NCBI RefSeq assembly: GCF_003550175.1
Contig: NZ_QXDF01000004.1
Location: 62,001 to 126,000, forward strand
Direction of reading: 5' to 3'
Length of the DNA: 64,000 nt
DNA from: Dichotomicrobium thermohalophilum
GTDB lineage: Bacteria > Pseudomonadota > Alphaproteobacteria > Rhizobiales > Rhodomicrobiaceae
Positions 26,166 through 36,137 of this stretch are shown here, one piece after another. A program made the translations under genes and the position numbers. The notes below the pieces were generated by a model that was not told the origin of the DNA, searched no databases, and saw only the letters and a list, made by a program, of their open reading frames with translations. Each line of letters starts with the position of its first letter. Positions within the stretch are counted from its first letter, which is position 1.

Positions 26166-27346
26166 GCTTCTCCCGCCTTCGGACTGAGCAACGACTCGGC
26201 GTTCTCGTCTTCGCGCGCGCTCGGGGTGAGCGCCATGTCGTCCCGGTGGATCATCTCGTCGCGTCCGCGATAGCCGAGAATCTGCTCAATCTCGCGGGTC
26301 TTGCGCCCAACGAGCAACCGCGCATCGCTGCTGGAATAGGCCGCGAGCCCGCGCCCGATCACGTTGCCCCGCCTGTCGCGGATTATCACCGTGTCGCCGC
26401 GCTCGAAAACCCCTTCGATATCAACGACCCCTGCCGGCAACAAGCTTCGCCCGGATTTTAGCGCGGCCACGGCGCCATCATCGATCACCAGCGCCCCCGC
26501 GGCATCCAGCCGCCCGGCGATCCAGCGTTTGCGCGCGGCCAACGGCGTGGAATGCGCCAGGAACCAGGTGCACGACGCCCCTTCAGAAAGCGCGGCGAGC
26601 GGGTGCTGCCGCTTGCCCAGGGCGACGATCATGTTTGTGCCGGCCGCGACCGCGATTTTGCCCGCCTCGATCTTGGTGACCATGCCGCCGCGCGACAGTT
26701 CCGTCCCGGCGTCGCCGGCCATCGCCTCGATCTCCGGCGTGATGTGCTGCACCACTTCGAGCCGCTGGGCACCGGGATCGCGGTCCGGCGGCGAAGTGTA
26801 AAGCCCATCGACATCCGACAGGAGCACAAGGCAATCCGCGCTGATCATGGAAGCGACACGGGCAGCCAGCCGGTCGTTGTCGCCGTAGCGGATTTCCGTC
26901 GTCGCCACCGTGTCATTCTCGTTCACGACCGGCACCGCGCCTAACGAAAGCAGCGTGCGCATCGTGCTTCTGGCGTTGAGATAGCGCCGGCGCTGCTCGG
27001 TGTCCCCTAGCGTCAACAGGATCTGCGCGGCTGCGAGACCACGATCCGACAGCATCTGCCGATAAGCGTGCGCAAGATCGACCTGCCCGACAGCCGCGGC
27101 GGCCTGACTTTCCTCCAACTTCAAGGGCCCGCTCGGCAGGCGCAGCGCATGACGCCCCAAGGCGATCGCGCCGGATGAGACCAGAACGATCTGCTTGCCT
27201 TCAGCCTTCAGCGCGGCAATGTCGTCCATCAGCGAGCCGAGCCACGCTTCGTTCAGCCGGCCCGTCGCGGAATCGGCCAGCAGCGCCGAGCCGATCTTCA
27301 CGACGATCAAATGCGCGTTGCGCCATTCCGGTCTGACTTCAGGCAT
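26162..27346 (-). CDS. proB: Glutamate 5-kinase
   Basis: 394 aa from ATG 27346. The amino acid kinase domain begins [13 protein letters not shown] and contains [35 protein letters not shown] (feedback/active-site loop) and [15 protein letters not shown]-terminal PUA domain (from about residue 300, [22 protein letters not shown]...[20 protein letters not shown]) is present, as in E. coli-type ProB. The enzyme phosphorylates glutamate and is normally feedback-inhibited by proline. It is 60 bp from the obg end and coupled to proA. Confidence 0.97.
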   Translation of the reverse strand: MPEVRPEWRNAHLIVVKIGSALLADSATGRLNEAWLGSLMDDIAALKAEGKQIVLVSSGAIALGRHALRLPSGPLKLEESQAAAAVGQVDLAHAYRQMLSDRGLAAAQILLTLGDTEQRRRYLNARSTMRTLLSLGAVPVVNENDTVATTEIRYGDNDRLAARVASMISADCLVLLSDVDGLYTSPPDRDPGAQRLEVVQHITPEIEAMAGDAGTELSRGGMVTKIEAGKIAVAAGTNMIVALGKRQHPLAALSEGASCTWFLAHSTPLAARKRWIAGRLDAAGALVIDDGAVAALKSGRSLLPAGVVDIEGVFERGDTVIIRDRRGNVIGRGLAAYSSSDARLLVGRKTREIEQILGYRGRDEMIHRDDMALTPSAREDENAESLLSPKAGEA

Positions 27347-27406
27347 CGCATGTCCTTGTGCTTTGGCGCCATCTATGAGCGGATGCACGCGCGGACGCAA
27401 GGGCGC

Positions 27407-28507
<1,101 letters not shown>

Positions 28508-28521
28508 TCAGCATATGGAGT

Positions 28522-29016
28522 GTGTACGTGTCGCAATTCTGGATCGTCCTGGGCGTGTCGTTTGTCAGTTTCGTCGGCATGGAAGCGTTCGCCTGGTGCT
28601 TTCACCGCTACATCATGCATGGCCCACTGTGGTTTATCCATAAAACGCATCATCGGCCGCGCCACGGGCTGTTCGAGTTAAACGATCTCTTCGCCCTTCT
28701 GTTCGCCGCCATCGCGGCGCCCCTGTTCTATTTCGGCGCGCGGGGCTATCCGCCGCTGCTCGGGATCGCGCTCGGCATGATCGGCTATGGCCTGGCCTAT
28801 TTTCTCGTGCACGATGTGCTGGTCCACCGCCGCATCGGGCACCGCTTTACGCCGGCGCGCGGCTATCTGCGCCGTGTGCATCAGGCGCACCACATGCATC
28901 ACGCCGTGCGCGAGCGCGACGGAGCCGTGTCCTTCGGCTTCCTGATGACGCCCCGCCCCGAGAAGTTGGCAAAGAAGCTCCGGGAGCGTGCCCCACAGCG
29001 ATCGCCGGCTGAGTAA
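28522..29016 (+). CDS. crtZ: Beta-carotene hydroxylase CrtZ
   Basis: 164 aa, starting with GTG. Non-haem di-iron membrane hydroxylase of the fatty-acid hydroxylase superfamily, adding hydroxyls at C3 and C3' of beta-carotene to give zeaxanthin. The histidine clusters are complete: HRYIMH (His28, His33), HKTHH (His40, 43, 44), HDVLVHRRIGH (97-107) and HQAHHMHH (120-127). Hydrophobic stretches at about 5-25, 56-72 and 77-98 place it in the membrane. No other carotenoid gene is in the window, so the pathway genes must be elsewhere or the substrate imported or different. It is divergent from obg with a 77-bp gap. Confidence 0.93.
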   Translation: MYVSQFWIVLGVSFVSFVGMEAFAWCFHRYIMHGPLWFIHKTHHRPRHGLFELNDLFALLFAAIAAPLFYFGARGYPPLLGIALGMIGYGLAYFLVHDVLVHRRIGHRFTPARGYLRRVHQAHHMHHAVRERDGAVSFGFLMTPRPEKLAKKLRERAPQRSPAE

Positions 29017-29093
29017 CCCCCAACGCGGCGCTAGGCGCAGTTAACCATTTCAGTTATCCTAGCGCAGAGGTCAGGAATGGCGCGAGGGCTGTC

Positions 29094-29915
29094 GTGTGGA
29101 CGCGCGAAAGGGCTATCGTCTATCTCAACGAAACCCTGAACACCCTCCGCCAACAGGACGACCTCAGCCCCGACAACCCTCAGGTGACGGAGACCTTGCG
29201 CTGCCTGGTGGCGACGTTGCGGACGTGGCACCGGGATGCGTTCGGGGCCGATTTGGCAAATGACCCGGCGCTGGCCGAAGCGCGGACGGAATTGCCCAGG
29301 CTCTGCGGCGCTGCAGAATGTCAAATGGAAAAATGGTGGTGTCGCAAGGCTTTGGCAAGCGACGCGCCGGAACGTGTCCTCTGGGAGTTCTGGTATCTGC
29401 CGAATTACCTGAGCCTGCACAATGCAGAAACCGCGCTGGCCGGCCCGGCGCCCCTTCGGCAAACCGTGTTCTTGGGCTCCGGCGCGCTGCCGCTGACCGC
29501 AATCCTGCTGGCGCAGGCGGACGAGCGCGCCCGAGTGCGCTGCGTCGACATGGACTGGGAGGCCTGCGCGCTGGCGGAAGCATTGATCGGCGCGCTTGGT
29601 CTGCAGGATCGCATCGCGGTCCAGCACGCGCGCGGAGAAGCGTGTGACGTGCCGAAGGACGCAGCCGTGATCTGCGCGAGCCTGTTGGACGCACCGGGTC
29701 TTTATGCGCATTTGGCGGCTTCCGGGGTGGCGCGGCTGCTGGTCCGCGATGTGGAAGGCGTCTATTGTTGGCTCTATCGGCCCGCCGACCGGCCCGGGCC
29801 GCCGTTCCGTCAGCGCGCGCGAACAGCCCCGTCGTCCACGCGAATCAACATCACCCGGCACTTCGAGCGGCGTTGCAGTTCGCAAGGGCTTGGAGCTGGC
29901 TGGCCAGGCCCCTGA
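29094..29915 (+). CDS. Nicotianamine synthase-like protein (CntL-type metallophore aminobutanoyltransferase family)
   Basis: 273 aa, the size of bacterial CntL and archaeal NAS. The family's landmarks are in order: CGAAECQMEKWW (71-82, with the glutamates 75 and 79 in the place of the plant AExxxE), FWYLPNYLSLHNAE (99-112, matching FPYYxNYxxLxxxE, Tyr105), the SAM-binding FLGSGALPLTAILLA (126-140), CVDMDWEACALAEALI (150-165) and the C-terminal RDVEGVYCWLYRP, equivalent to the RxxxGxRxFLYP strand of NAS. Members transfer aminobutyrate from SAM to an acceptor amino group to make nicotianamine, staphylopine or pseudopaline precursors. No opine dehydrogenase (CntM), exporter or uptake genes flank it, so product and role are open. 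Start is GTG 29094. Confidence 0.8.
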   Translation: MWTRERAIVYLNETLNTLRQQDDLSPDNPQVTETLRCLVATLRTWHRDAFGADLANDPALAEARTELPRLCGAAECQMEKWWCRKALASDAPERVLWEFWYLPNYLSLHNAETALAGPAPLRQTVFLGSGALPLTAILLAQADERARVRCVDMDWEACALAEALIGALGLQDRIAVQHARGEACDVPKDAAVICASLLDAPGLYAHLAASGVARLLVRDVEGVYCWLYRPADRPGPPFRQRARTAPSSTRINITRHFERRCSSQGLGAGWPGP

Positions 29916-30044
29916 GCGAGATCATGCTATCAACGTGAAAGATCGAGCCGCCCTCGGCGCGACGCTTGCCAGCATCAACCTGCGCGATTTCCAAGACAGT
30001 GCCATCCGGCGCGACAATCCCTGGGCCGAAGCCGCAGACTGACC

Positions 30045-30073
30045 TTGCATTGTCGCGGGGATAGCCTGATATA
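30045..30073 (+). promoter_or_regulatory. Likely promoter of the SRP RNA gene
   Basis: TTGCAT (30045-30050) and GATATA (30068-30073) are separated by 17 bp and end about 8 bp before the predicted RNA 5' end at 30082. Spacing and position fit a housekeeping sigma-70-type promoter; the -10 is only a moderate match. Confidence 0.45.
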
Positions 30074-30081
30074 GTCGAGAC

Positions 30082-30178
30082 GGGAAGTTGGTGCCGGACG
30101 TTTGCCTCGCCAACCGGGTCAGGTCCGGAAGGAAGCAGCCCTAACGAGTTCCAAGCGGGTCGGTGTCCAGCTTCCCAC
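30082..30178 (+). ncRNA. ffs: Signal recognition particle RNA, small bacterial (4.5S) type
   Basis: The conserved apical loop region GGTCAGGTCCGGAAGGAAGC is at about 30117-30136, with GCAGCC on the 3' side closing the asymmetric bulge. The outer stem pairs GGGAAG (30082-30087) with CTTCCC (30171-30176), giving about 97 nt. This RNA forms the SRP with Ffh and targets membrane proteins. As in many bacteria it lies just upstream of dnaX. End points are approximate. Confidence 0.95.
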
Positions 30179-30254
30179 CCCATGAGCTTCAGTGGCACCG
30201 CGCCCAGTCGCGCCTCAGGTTTCCACTTTCGCTGAAAAGGCTCCCGGGCGAGCG

Positions 30255-32099
30255 ATGAGCCGATCCACCAAACAGCCGGGCGGCAAGGCCGCCGGCAATT
30301 CCCGCAAAACCGACGCCGGAGAGACCGAGGGCCAGCCGAGTATGCCCTATGTCGTGCTGGCGCGGAAGTACCGTCCGCACACCTTCGAGGACCTGATCGG
30401 CCAGGACGCGATGGTGCGCACGCTGCGCAACGCCTTCGCCACGGGGCGCATCGCGCAGGCCTACATGCTCACCGGCGTGCGCGGCGTCGGCAAGACCACG
30501 ACCGCCCGCATTCTCGCGCGTGCGCTCAACTATTCCAAGCCCGGCGAAGACAACGGCCCGACCCTCGACCTCGCAGAAGAGGGCGAGCATTGCCGCGCCA
30601 TCATGGAAGGCCGGCACATGGACGTCATGGAAATGGACGCGGCGTCCCATACCGGCATCGACGACATTCGCGAGATCACCGACGCGATCCGCTACAAGCC
30701 CGCCTATGCCCGCTACAAGGTCTTCATCATCGACGAGGTCCACATGCTTTCGAAGGCCGCGTTCAACGGCCTTCTGAAGACGCTCGAAGAACCGCCGGAG
30801 CATGTGAAGTTCATCTTCGCCACAACCGAAGTGCGCAAGGTGCCGGTGACGGTCCTGTCGCGCTGCCAGCGCTTCGACCTGCGCCGGGTCGATGCCGACA
30901 AGCTGATCGCGCATTTCGCTGACGTCGCCGAACGCGAGGGCCGTAGAATTGAGGATGAGGCGCTGGGGCTGATTGCCCGCGCAGCAGAAGGCTCGGTGCG
31001 CGACGGGCTGTCGCTGCTCGACACTGCCTTCGCCCACGCGAACGACGCAGTCACGGCCGCCGATGTGCGCGCGATGCTGGGCCTTGGTGACAGCGCGCGA
31101 ATCTATGATCTGCTGGAGGCGGCGCTACGCGGCGCACCGGACAAGGCCCTCGATGAATTGGGCGCGCTGCATGCCGACGGCGCGGAGCCGGAGCGTGTCA
31201 TTCAGGATCTGGCCGAGGCGGTGCACACAGCCAGCCGGCTCGCCGTGACGGGCGATGGCGGCGGGGCGGCGCTTAGCGAGACCGAGCGGGAGCGCGCGAG
31301 CGCGCTTGCCGCGGTGATCGGCGTGCCAAAGCTGGCCCGCGCCTGGCAGATGCTTCTGAAGGGGCTGGAAGAGGTCTCCCGCGCGCCGAACGCGTTGGCC
31401 GCCGCCGAGATGGTGCTGATCCGCCTGAGCCATACCGCTGACCTGCCGCCCCCCGACAAGCTCATTCGCGAACTTGCGGAGCCGGGTGCTTCGCCCCGCA
31501 CGAATCGCGAACAGAAGCAAAACGAATCAGCACCAACCGATGTTCCTGATTCGTCTCGCGCCGAAACGGCGCCACCAGCGAATCCTGTCAAGGTGGAATC
31601 GACACCCGTCAGCCTGAAAAGTTTCGAGGACGTCGCCGCGCTCGCGGGCAAGCACCGCGATATCAAGCTCAAGCTGGCGCTGGAAGAGAATGTCCGGCTG
31701 GTGAGCTTTCGCCCGGGGCATATCGAGTTGAACCTGCTCGACGGGGCGCCGCAAGATCTGGCGAACCAGCTCGGCAACAAGCTCAAGGCCTGGACCGGCG
31801 AGCGCTGGATGGTCTCGGTCAGCGATCAGCCGGGCGAGAAAACCCTTGGTGAGAAGCGCCGTGAACAGGAAGCGACAATCCGCGCGCAGGTTGAACAACA
31901 CCCGCTGGTGCGCCAAGTGTTTCAGCACTTCCCCAGCGCAGAGATCGTCGGCGTAGAGGAGCTGGACACGGGGACCGCGCCGCCACCGGAAGAACGGAAC
32001 GCTGCCAACAGCGAGGACGGACATGAAAGACTTTATGAACATGATGAAGCAGGCCAAGGAGCTGCAAAGCAAAATGGCCGAAATGCAGGCCGAGATTGA
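30255..32099 (+). CDS. dnaX: DNA polymerase III subunit gamma/tau
   Basis: 614 aa from ATG 30255. The AAA+ clamp-loader ATPase starts [20 protein letters not shown]-loop GVRGVGKT at 74-81, Walker B IIDEVHML, sensor 1 FATTE and arginine finger [10 protein letters not shown] are intact. Only one cysteine (113) remains of the four-cysteine zinc module, a known alphaproteobacterial trait. The C-terminal tau region binds the polymerase alpha subunit. I see no A-AAA-AAG slippery site. Its final 77 bases overlap ybaB in another frame, so the last 25 residues are an alternate reading of the ybaB start. An upstream start at 30192 would overlap nothing but adds a non-conserved extension. Confidence 0.96.
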   Translation: MSRSTKQPGGKAAGNSRKTDAGETEGQPSMPYVVLARKYRPHTFEDLIGQDAMVRTLRNAFATGRIAQAYMLTGVRGVGKTTTARILARALNYSKPGEDNGPTLDLAEEGEHCRAIMEGRHMDVMEMDAASHTGIDDIREITDAIRYKPAYARYKVFIIDEVHMLSKAAFNGLLKTLEEPPEHVKFIFATTEVRKVPVTVLSRCQRFDLRRVDADKLIAHFADVAEREGRRIEDEALGLIARAAEGSVRDGLSLLDTAFAHANDAVTAADVRAMLGLGDSARIYDLLEAALRGAPDKALDELGALHADGAEPERVIQDLAEAVHTASRLAVTGDGGGAALSETERERASALAAVIGVPKLARAWQMLLKGLEEVSRAPNALAAAEMVLIRLSHTADLPPPDKLIRELAEPGASPRTNREQKQNESAPTDVPDSSRAETAPPANPVKVESTPVSLKSFEDVAALAGKHRDIKLKLALEENVRLVSFRPGHIELNLLDGAPQDLANQLGNKLKAWTGERWMVSVSDQPGEKTLGEKRREQEATIRAQVEQHPLVRQVFQHFPSAEIVGVEELDTGTAPPPEERNAANSEDGHERLYEHDEAGQGAAKQNGRNAGRD

Positions 32100-32340
32100 G
32101 CAGCTTACGCGCGATGGAACAGCCGGCGCCGGGCTTGTCACGGTGACGATCAACGGCAAGGGCGAGATGCGCGCGGTTAGCGTCGATCCAAGCCTTATGA
32201 AGCCAGACGAAAAGGAAATCCTTGAGGACTTGATCGTCGCGGCGCACGCGGACGCCAAGGCGAAGATGGAAGAGGCGTTGCAGGAAAAGATGAAGGACAT
32301 GACCGGGGGCCTACCGCTGCCGCCGGGCATGAAGTTTTAG
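32023..32340 (+). CDS. ybaB: YbaB/EbfC nucleoid-associated protein
   Basis: 105 aa. Opens [22 protein letters not shown], the helical dimerisation arm of YbaB/EbfC, followed by the conserved [20 protein letters not shown] and the glycine/proline-rich end [11 protein letters not shown]. The family forms a tweezer-like dimer that binds DNA without strong sequence specificity. It is normally encoded between dnaX and recR, as here; it begins 77 bp before the dnaX stop and ends 11 bp before recR. Confidence 0.96.
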   Translation: MKDFMNMMKQAKELQSKMAEMQAEIEQLTRDGTAGAGLVTVTINGKGEMRAVSVDPSLMKPDEKEILEDLIVAAHADAKAKMEEALQEKMKDMTGGLPLPPGMKF

Positions 32341-32350
32341 GCCGCGCCGC

Positions 32351-32959
32351 ATGGATCATCCTGCCGCTGGGCCGGAAATCGACCAGCTCATCAAGCTGCT
32401 CGCGCGTCTGCCCGGACTTGGGCCGCGTTCGGCCCGCCGCGCCGCGCTACATCTGCTGAAGAAGCCGGACAAGCTGCTCGCGCCGCTCGCGGCCGCAATG
32501 AGCGAGGCAGCCGAAAAGATCGTGACCTGCGACAACTGCGGGAATATCGACACGGTCAACCCCTGCGCGATCTGTGCCGATCCGCGTCGCGATGCCAGCG
32601 TCATCTGCGTGGTCGAGGAGGTGGGCGATCTGTGGGCGCTGGAGCGCGCCAAGGCGATCAACGCGCGCTATCATGTCCTCGGCGGCGTGCTCTCGCCGCT
32701 GGACGGCATCGGCCCGGATGACCTCAACATCGCCAGGCTGATCGCGCGCGTGAATACCGGCGAGATCAACGAAGTGCTGCTCGCGCTGAACGCAACGGTC
32801 GAGGGCCAAAGCACCGCGCATTACATCACCGACCGGATCGAGAACGCCGGCGTGAAAGTCTCCGTTCTCGCGCACGGCGTACCGGTCGGCGGCGAACTCG
32901 ACTATCTGGACGACGGCACGCTTGCGGCCGCCATCCGCTCGCGCCGGCCGATCGACTGA
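32351..32959 (+). CDS. recR: Recombination mediator protein RecR
   Basis: 202 aa. HhH motif [20 protein letters not shown] (17-36), the four-cysteine zinc finger CDNC...CAIC (Cys60, 63, 72, 75), a Toprim domain with [12 protein letters not shown] and the C-terminal Walker-like segment [19 protein letters not shown]. With RecF/RecO, RecR loads RecA on SSB-coated gaps. Third gene of the dnaX-ybaB-recR operon. Confidence 0.97.
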   Translation: MDHPAAGPEIDQLIKLLARLPGLGPRSARRAALHLLKKPDKLLAPLAAAMSEAAEKIVTCDNCGNIDTVNPCAICADPRRDASVICVVEEVGDLWALERAKAINARYHVLGGVLSPLDGIGPDDLNIARLIARVNTGEINEVLLALNATVEGQSTAHYITDRIENAGVKVSVLAHGVPVGGELDYLDDGTLAAAIRSRRPID

Positions 32960-33039
32960 AGCGCCGCTTGACGCGGGCGCGCCTTTCGGGGCAACAAACA
33001 CCTCCGCAGTAAACGTCCCCTTCATCCTCAGTCGAGCGT

Positions 33040-33927
33040 ATGTCCACCCTGCTCAAGGCCCGCCATTTTGCCGAGTATCTGCTGCTGCGCGGCGTGATCG
33101 CGCTGGTCCGCGCTCTCCCGCTGGACACAGCGACATCCTGGTCGGCAAAGACCTGGGCCTTCATCGCGCCGAAAACACGCCGCCACAAACGCGCGCTGGC
33201 CAATCTCGAAAAAGCCTTTCCGGAGAAATCGCCGGAAGAACGTGAGAGGATCGCGCGGGAGATGTGGGCCAATCTCGGCCGCGTCATGGCGGAAACCATG
33301 CGGCTGGATGAAATCCTCGATGAGCCGGAACGCGTTGAGGTCGAGAACCCGCAGCTTTTGGAGCGTTACCGGGGGCGCATGGGGCCGGCGATCTGCGCGT
33401 CCATGCACATGGGGAACTGGGAACTGGCGATGCTGCCCCTCACGCGCGCGGAGGCGAAACCGGCGGCTGTCTACCGGCTCGTGGACAATCCGTACGTTGA
33501 TCTGTATCTAAGGACGCAGCGCGAAAAGCTGTATCCGGGGGGCCTCTTCGCCCGCGGAGCACGCTCCGGGTATGCCACAGCGCGGGTCATCGGCAGCTAT
33601 ATCCGCCAGGGCGGCCGGCTGGGATTCCTCGCCGACCGGTACGATCGCAGTGGAATCGAGGTGCCTTTTTTCGGTCACCCGGCTCGCTCGAACGCCGTGC
33701 CGGCCATGCTTGCGCGGCGACTGGGCGCGCGGTTGTGGCTGGGGCGCTGCATCCGTGTCGGCAAAGGGTCGCATTTCAGGGTGAAGGTGCAGGAGCTGAA
33801 GGTGCCGCGCACCGACGACCCCGACGCCGACATCAAATGGATCGTCGAACAGATGCAGGCCCAGTTCGAGGCCTGGATCCGCGAACATCCCGAGCAGTGG
33901 ATGTGGTCGAACCGGCGCTATAGCTGA
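33040..33927 (+). CDS. Lipid A biosynthesis acyltransferase, LpxL/HtrB family
   Basis: 295 aa. The HX4E catalytic motif is HMGNWE (His123-Glu128), typical of LpxL/LpxM acyltransferases; a hydrophobic N-terminal segment (about 11-28) would anchor the enzyme at the inner membrane. Further family blocks are [21 protein letters not shown] and the terminal [11 protein letters not shown] (PExWxWxHRR-like). It transfers an acyl chain from acyl-ACP to the acyloxy position of Kdo2-lipid IVA or a related glycolipid. Which position is acylated cannot be read from the sequence. It follows recR by 80 bp and precedes the malyl-CoA lyase gene by 43 bp. Confidence 0.9.
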   Translation: MSTLLKARHFAEYLLLRGVIALVRALPLDTATSWSAKTWAFIAPKTRRHKRALANLEKAFPEKSPEERERIAREMWANLGRVMAETMRLDEILDEPERVEVENPQLLERYRGRMGPAICASMHMGNWELAMLPLTRAEAKPAAVYRLVDNPYVDLYLRTQREKLYPGGLFARGARSGYATARVIGSYIRQGGRLGFLADRYDRSGIEVPFFGHPARSNAVPAMLARRLGARLWLGRCIRVGKGSHFRVKVQELKVPRTDDPDADIKWIVEQMQAQFEAWIREHPEQWMWSNRRYS

Positions 33928-33970
33928 CACGCGCCCGCCGAACGAACGCAAAGCCGACGGGAGGGACAAA

Positions 33971-35020
33971 ATGGCGCAGACACGCACGCCAGCCAAATTC
34001 TATGCACCGCTGGCCGCCGGCGCGCCCGCGCCTTGGCGTGAAAAACCGGTGCGGCTGGAGCGGATGATCCATTTCGTGCCGCCGCATGTGGAGAAGGTGC
34101 GCGCGAAGATCGCCGAAATGATCCCTCAGGTCGATGTGGTCCTTGGCAATCTGGAAGACGCCGTCCCGGCCGACGCCAAGGAGTCCGCGCGCTACGGCTT
34201 CATCGACATGGCGCGGGCTCATGATTACGGCAGCACGGGCCTGTGGACCCGCATCAATGCGCTCAACAGCCCCTGGGCGCTCGATGATGTCTGCGAGATC
34301 GTCGCCGCGGCTGGCGACAAGCTCGACGTCATCATGCTGCCCAAGGTGGAGGGCCCCTGGGACATCCACTACCTCGACCAGCTTCTGGCTCAACTTGAAG
34401 TGAAGTATGGCATCTCGCGCCCGATCATGATCCATGCCATCCTTGAAACGGCCGAGGGCGTTAACAATGTCGAAACTATTGCCGGGTCGAGCCCGCGCAT
34501 GCATGGCATGAGTCTGGGGCCGGCCGATCTCGCCGCCTCGCGCCAGATGAAGACCACGCGAGTCGGCGGCGGTCATCCATCCTACGGGGTCCTTTCGGAC
34601 CCCAAAGAGGGCGAGCAGAGGCATTTCTCCCAGCAGGACTTGTGGCACTACACGATCGGGCGAATGGTGGATGCGTGCGCGATGTATGACCTCAAGCCGT
34701 TTTACGGACCGTTCGGCGATTTTTCCGATCCGGAAGGCTGTGAGGCACAGTTTCGCAACGCGTTCCTGCAGGGGTGCGTGGGCGCGTGGTCGCTGCATCC
34801 AAGCCAGATCGACATTGCCAAGCGGGTCTTCAGCCCGGATCCCAACGAAGTCGCCTTCGCCAAACGCATTCTGGACGCCATGCCGAACGGCAGCGGCGCG
34901 GTGATGGTGGATGGCAAGATGCAAGACGACGCGACCTGGAAGCAGGCCAAGGTCATTGTCGACCTCGCCAAGCTGGTCGTGGCCAAAGACCCGGAGATGG
35001 CCTCGGTTTACGGGCTGTAG
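33971..35020 (+). CDS. mcl: L-malyl-CoA / beta-methylmalyl-CoA lyase, Chloroflexus type
   Basis: 349 aa HpcH/HpaI-CitE superfamily protein. Motifs: [18 protein letters not shown] (metal/CoA region), [23 protein letters not shown] (Glu ligand), [22 protein letters not shown] (Asp ligand) and [12 protein letters not shown]. The N-terminus [35 protein letters not shown] and the tail [21 protein letters not shown] look much closer to the 348-aa trifunctional Mcl of Chloroflexus than to the 318-324-aa Mcl1/MclA of Rhodobacter and Methylobacterium, as far as I recall those sequences. It would cleave malyl-CoA to acetyl-CoA and glyoxylate or methylmalyl-CoA to propionyl-CoA and glyoxylate. No ethylmalonyl-CoA or 3-hydroxypropionate genes adjoin. 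Confidence 0.82.
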   Translation: MAQTRTPAKFYAPLAAGAPAPWREKPVRLERMIHFVPPHVEKVRAKIAEMIPQVDVVLGNLEDAVPADAKESARYGFIDMARAHDYGSTGLWTRINALNSPWALDDVCEIVAAAGDKLDVIMLPKVEGPWDIHYLDQLLAQLEVKYGISRPIMIHAILETAEGVNNVETIAGSSPRMHGMSLGPADLAASRQMKTTRVGGGHPSYGVLSDPKEGEQRHFSQQDLWHYTIGRMVDACAMYDLKPFYGPFGDFSDPEGCEAQFRNAFLQGCVGAWSLHPSQIDIAKRVFSPDPNEVAFAKRILDAMPNGSGAVMVDGKMQDDATWKQAKVIVDLAKLVVAKDPEMASVYGL

Positions 35021-35060
35021 ACCGTCGCCCAACCTGGGCCTTTTGCAGGAAGGACGATTG

Positions 35061-35393
35061 ATGGAAAAAATCAGAACCGCCAAGTTCCAGTTGGGCCAAG
35101 TTGTCCGTCATCGTTTTTATCCCTTTCGCGGCGTGATTTTTGACATCGACCCGGAATTCGACAACGACGAGGAGTGGTGGCTTTCGATCCCGCCGGAAAT
35201 CCGCCCCGCGAAGGATCAGCCCTATTACCACCTGCTCGCGGAAAACGCCGAGACCGAATACATCGCCTATGTCTCCGAGCAGAACTTGTTGCCGGATGAC
35301 AGCGGCGAGCCGGTGCGCCACCCGCAGGTGATGGAATTCTTCGATGAACTGCAGGACGGCGTGTACCGCGTGCGTTACACGCAGGATCATTGA
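35061..35393 (+). CDS. hspQ: Heat shock protein HspQ (hemimethylated DNA-binding YccV-like fold)
   Basis: 110 aa from ATG 35061, preceded by AGGAAGGA. The fold signature is clear: FQLGQVVRHRFYPFRGVIFDIDPEFDNDEEWW (9-40), followed by PYYHLLAEN and YIAYVSEQNLLPDDSGEPVRHP. In E. coli HspQ is a Lon specificity-enhancing factor and was first described as a hemimethylated-DNA binder. It stands alone 40 bp after mcl. Confidence 0.93.
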   Translation: MEKIRTAKFQLGQVVRHRFYPFRGVIFDIDPEFDNDEEWWLSIPPEIRPAKDQPYYHLLAENAETEYIAYVSEQNLLPDDSGEPVRHPQVMEFFDELQDGVYRVRYTQDH

Positions 35394-35417
35394 TCGCGCA
35401 GCCAGTCAGGGAGCACC

Positions 35418-35795
35418 ATGAGCGAGGAGCAGCAGAAGAACGTCTTCGGCGAACCGATCGCATCCTGTTCCGACTCGCCGGTCACGGGCTTTTACCGCAA
35501 TGGCTGCTGCGACACCGGGCCGGAGGATGTGGGCTCGCACACCGTATGCGCGATCATGACGGACGAATTCCTGGCCTATACGAAGTCGGTCGGAAATGAC
35601 CTCTCCACCCCCATCCCGGCCTACGGCTTTCCCGGCCTGAAGGCGGGAGACCGCTGGTGCCTGTGCGCCGCGCGATGGAAACAGGCACATGCTGCCGGCG
35701 CGGCGCCTCGCGTGGTACTCTCGGCCACGAACGAAGCCGCACTGGAGATCGTGCCGCTGGAAGAACTGAAACGCTACGCCATTGACTTGAGCTAG
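35418..35795 (+). CDS. DUF2237 family protein
   Basis: 125 aa. Matches the DUF2237 pattern: NVFGEPIASCSDSPVTGFYRNGCCDTGPEDVGSHTVCAIMTDEFLAYTKSVGNDLSTP (9-66), then AYGFPGLKAGDRWCLCAARW and a C-terminal AALEIVPLEELKRYAIDL. The cysteines at 17, 29, 30, 44 and the WCLCAARW pair are conserved in the family; no activity is known to me. It follows hspQ by 24 bp and may be cotranscribed with it. Confidence 0.88.
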   Translation: MSEEQQKNVFGEPIASCSDSPVTGFYRNGCCDTGPEDVGSHTVCAIMTDEFLAYTKSVGNDLSTPIPAYGFPGLKAGDRWCLCAARWKQAHAAGAAPRVVLSATNEAALEIVPLEELKRYAIDLS

Positions 35796-35813
35796 CGTTC
35801 GGGAGTTTGCCTC

Positions 35814-36134
35814 TTGCACCGACCGCCGCGATCACAGAAGGCCTCGGCCTTGCGCGAGGCCGCCGCCGAGCAGGTTGACCAGGAAATCCTCGAAGAAAAG
35901 GCTGCCTCACTCACGCGCGCCGGACGGCGTGTCGAAACAGCGCTGAAAGCGATCCGCGCCTACGACGCCGGCGAACAGCCGGACGCCGACCGCGGCGAAT
36001 TGCTGGATGAGGCCGCGCGGGCCGTGTGGGCGCTGTTGATCCAGCGCGAGTTGTGTGGCTTTCGCGACGAAAAGCGCACGATCGAGCAGTACGACATCCC
36101 GCGCGACGTGATGGTCCGCGTCGGACGTATTTAG
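35814..36134 (+). CDS. Conserved hypothetical protein (DUF6665-like)
   Basis: 106 aa with a TTG start (GGAG about 8 bp upstream). Almost entirely helical in appearance: KASALREAAAEQVDQEILEEKAASLTRAGRRVETALKAIRAYD, then a helix ARAVWALLIQRELCGFRDEKRTIEQYDIPRDVMVRVG that resembles the C-terminus of the alphaproteobacterial DUF6665 family as I recall it. No catalytic motif. It follows the DUF2237 gene by 18 bp and is convergent with the MurF-like gene, whose stop is 3 bp away on the other strand. Confidence 0.7.
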   Translation: MHRPPRSQKASALREAAAEQVDQEILEEKAASLTRAGRRVETALKAIRAYDAGEQPDADRGELLDEAARAVWALLIQRELCGFRDEKRTIEQYDIPRDVMVRVGRI

Positions 36135-36137
36135 AGG

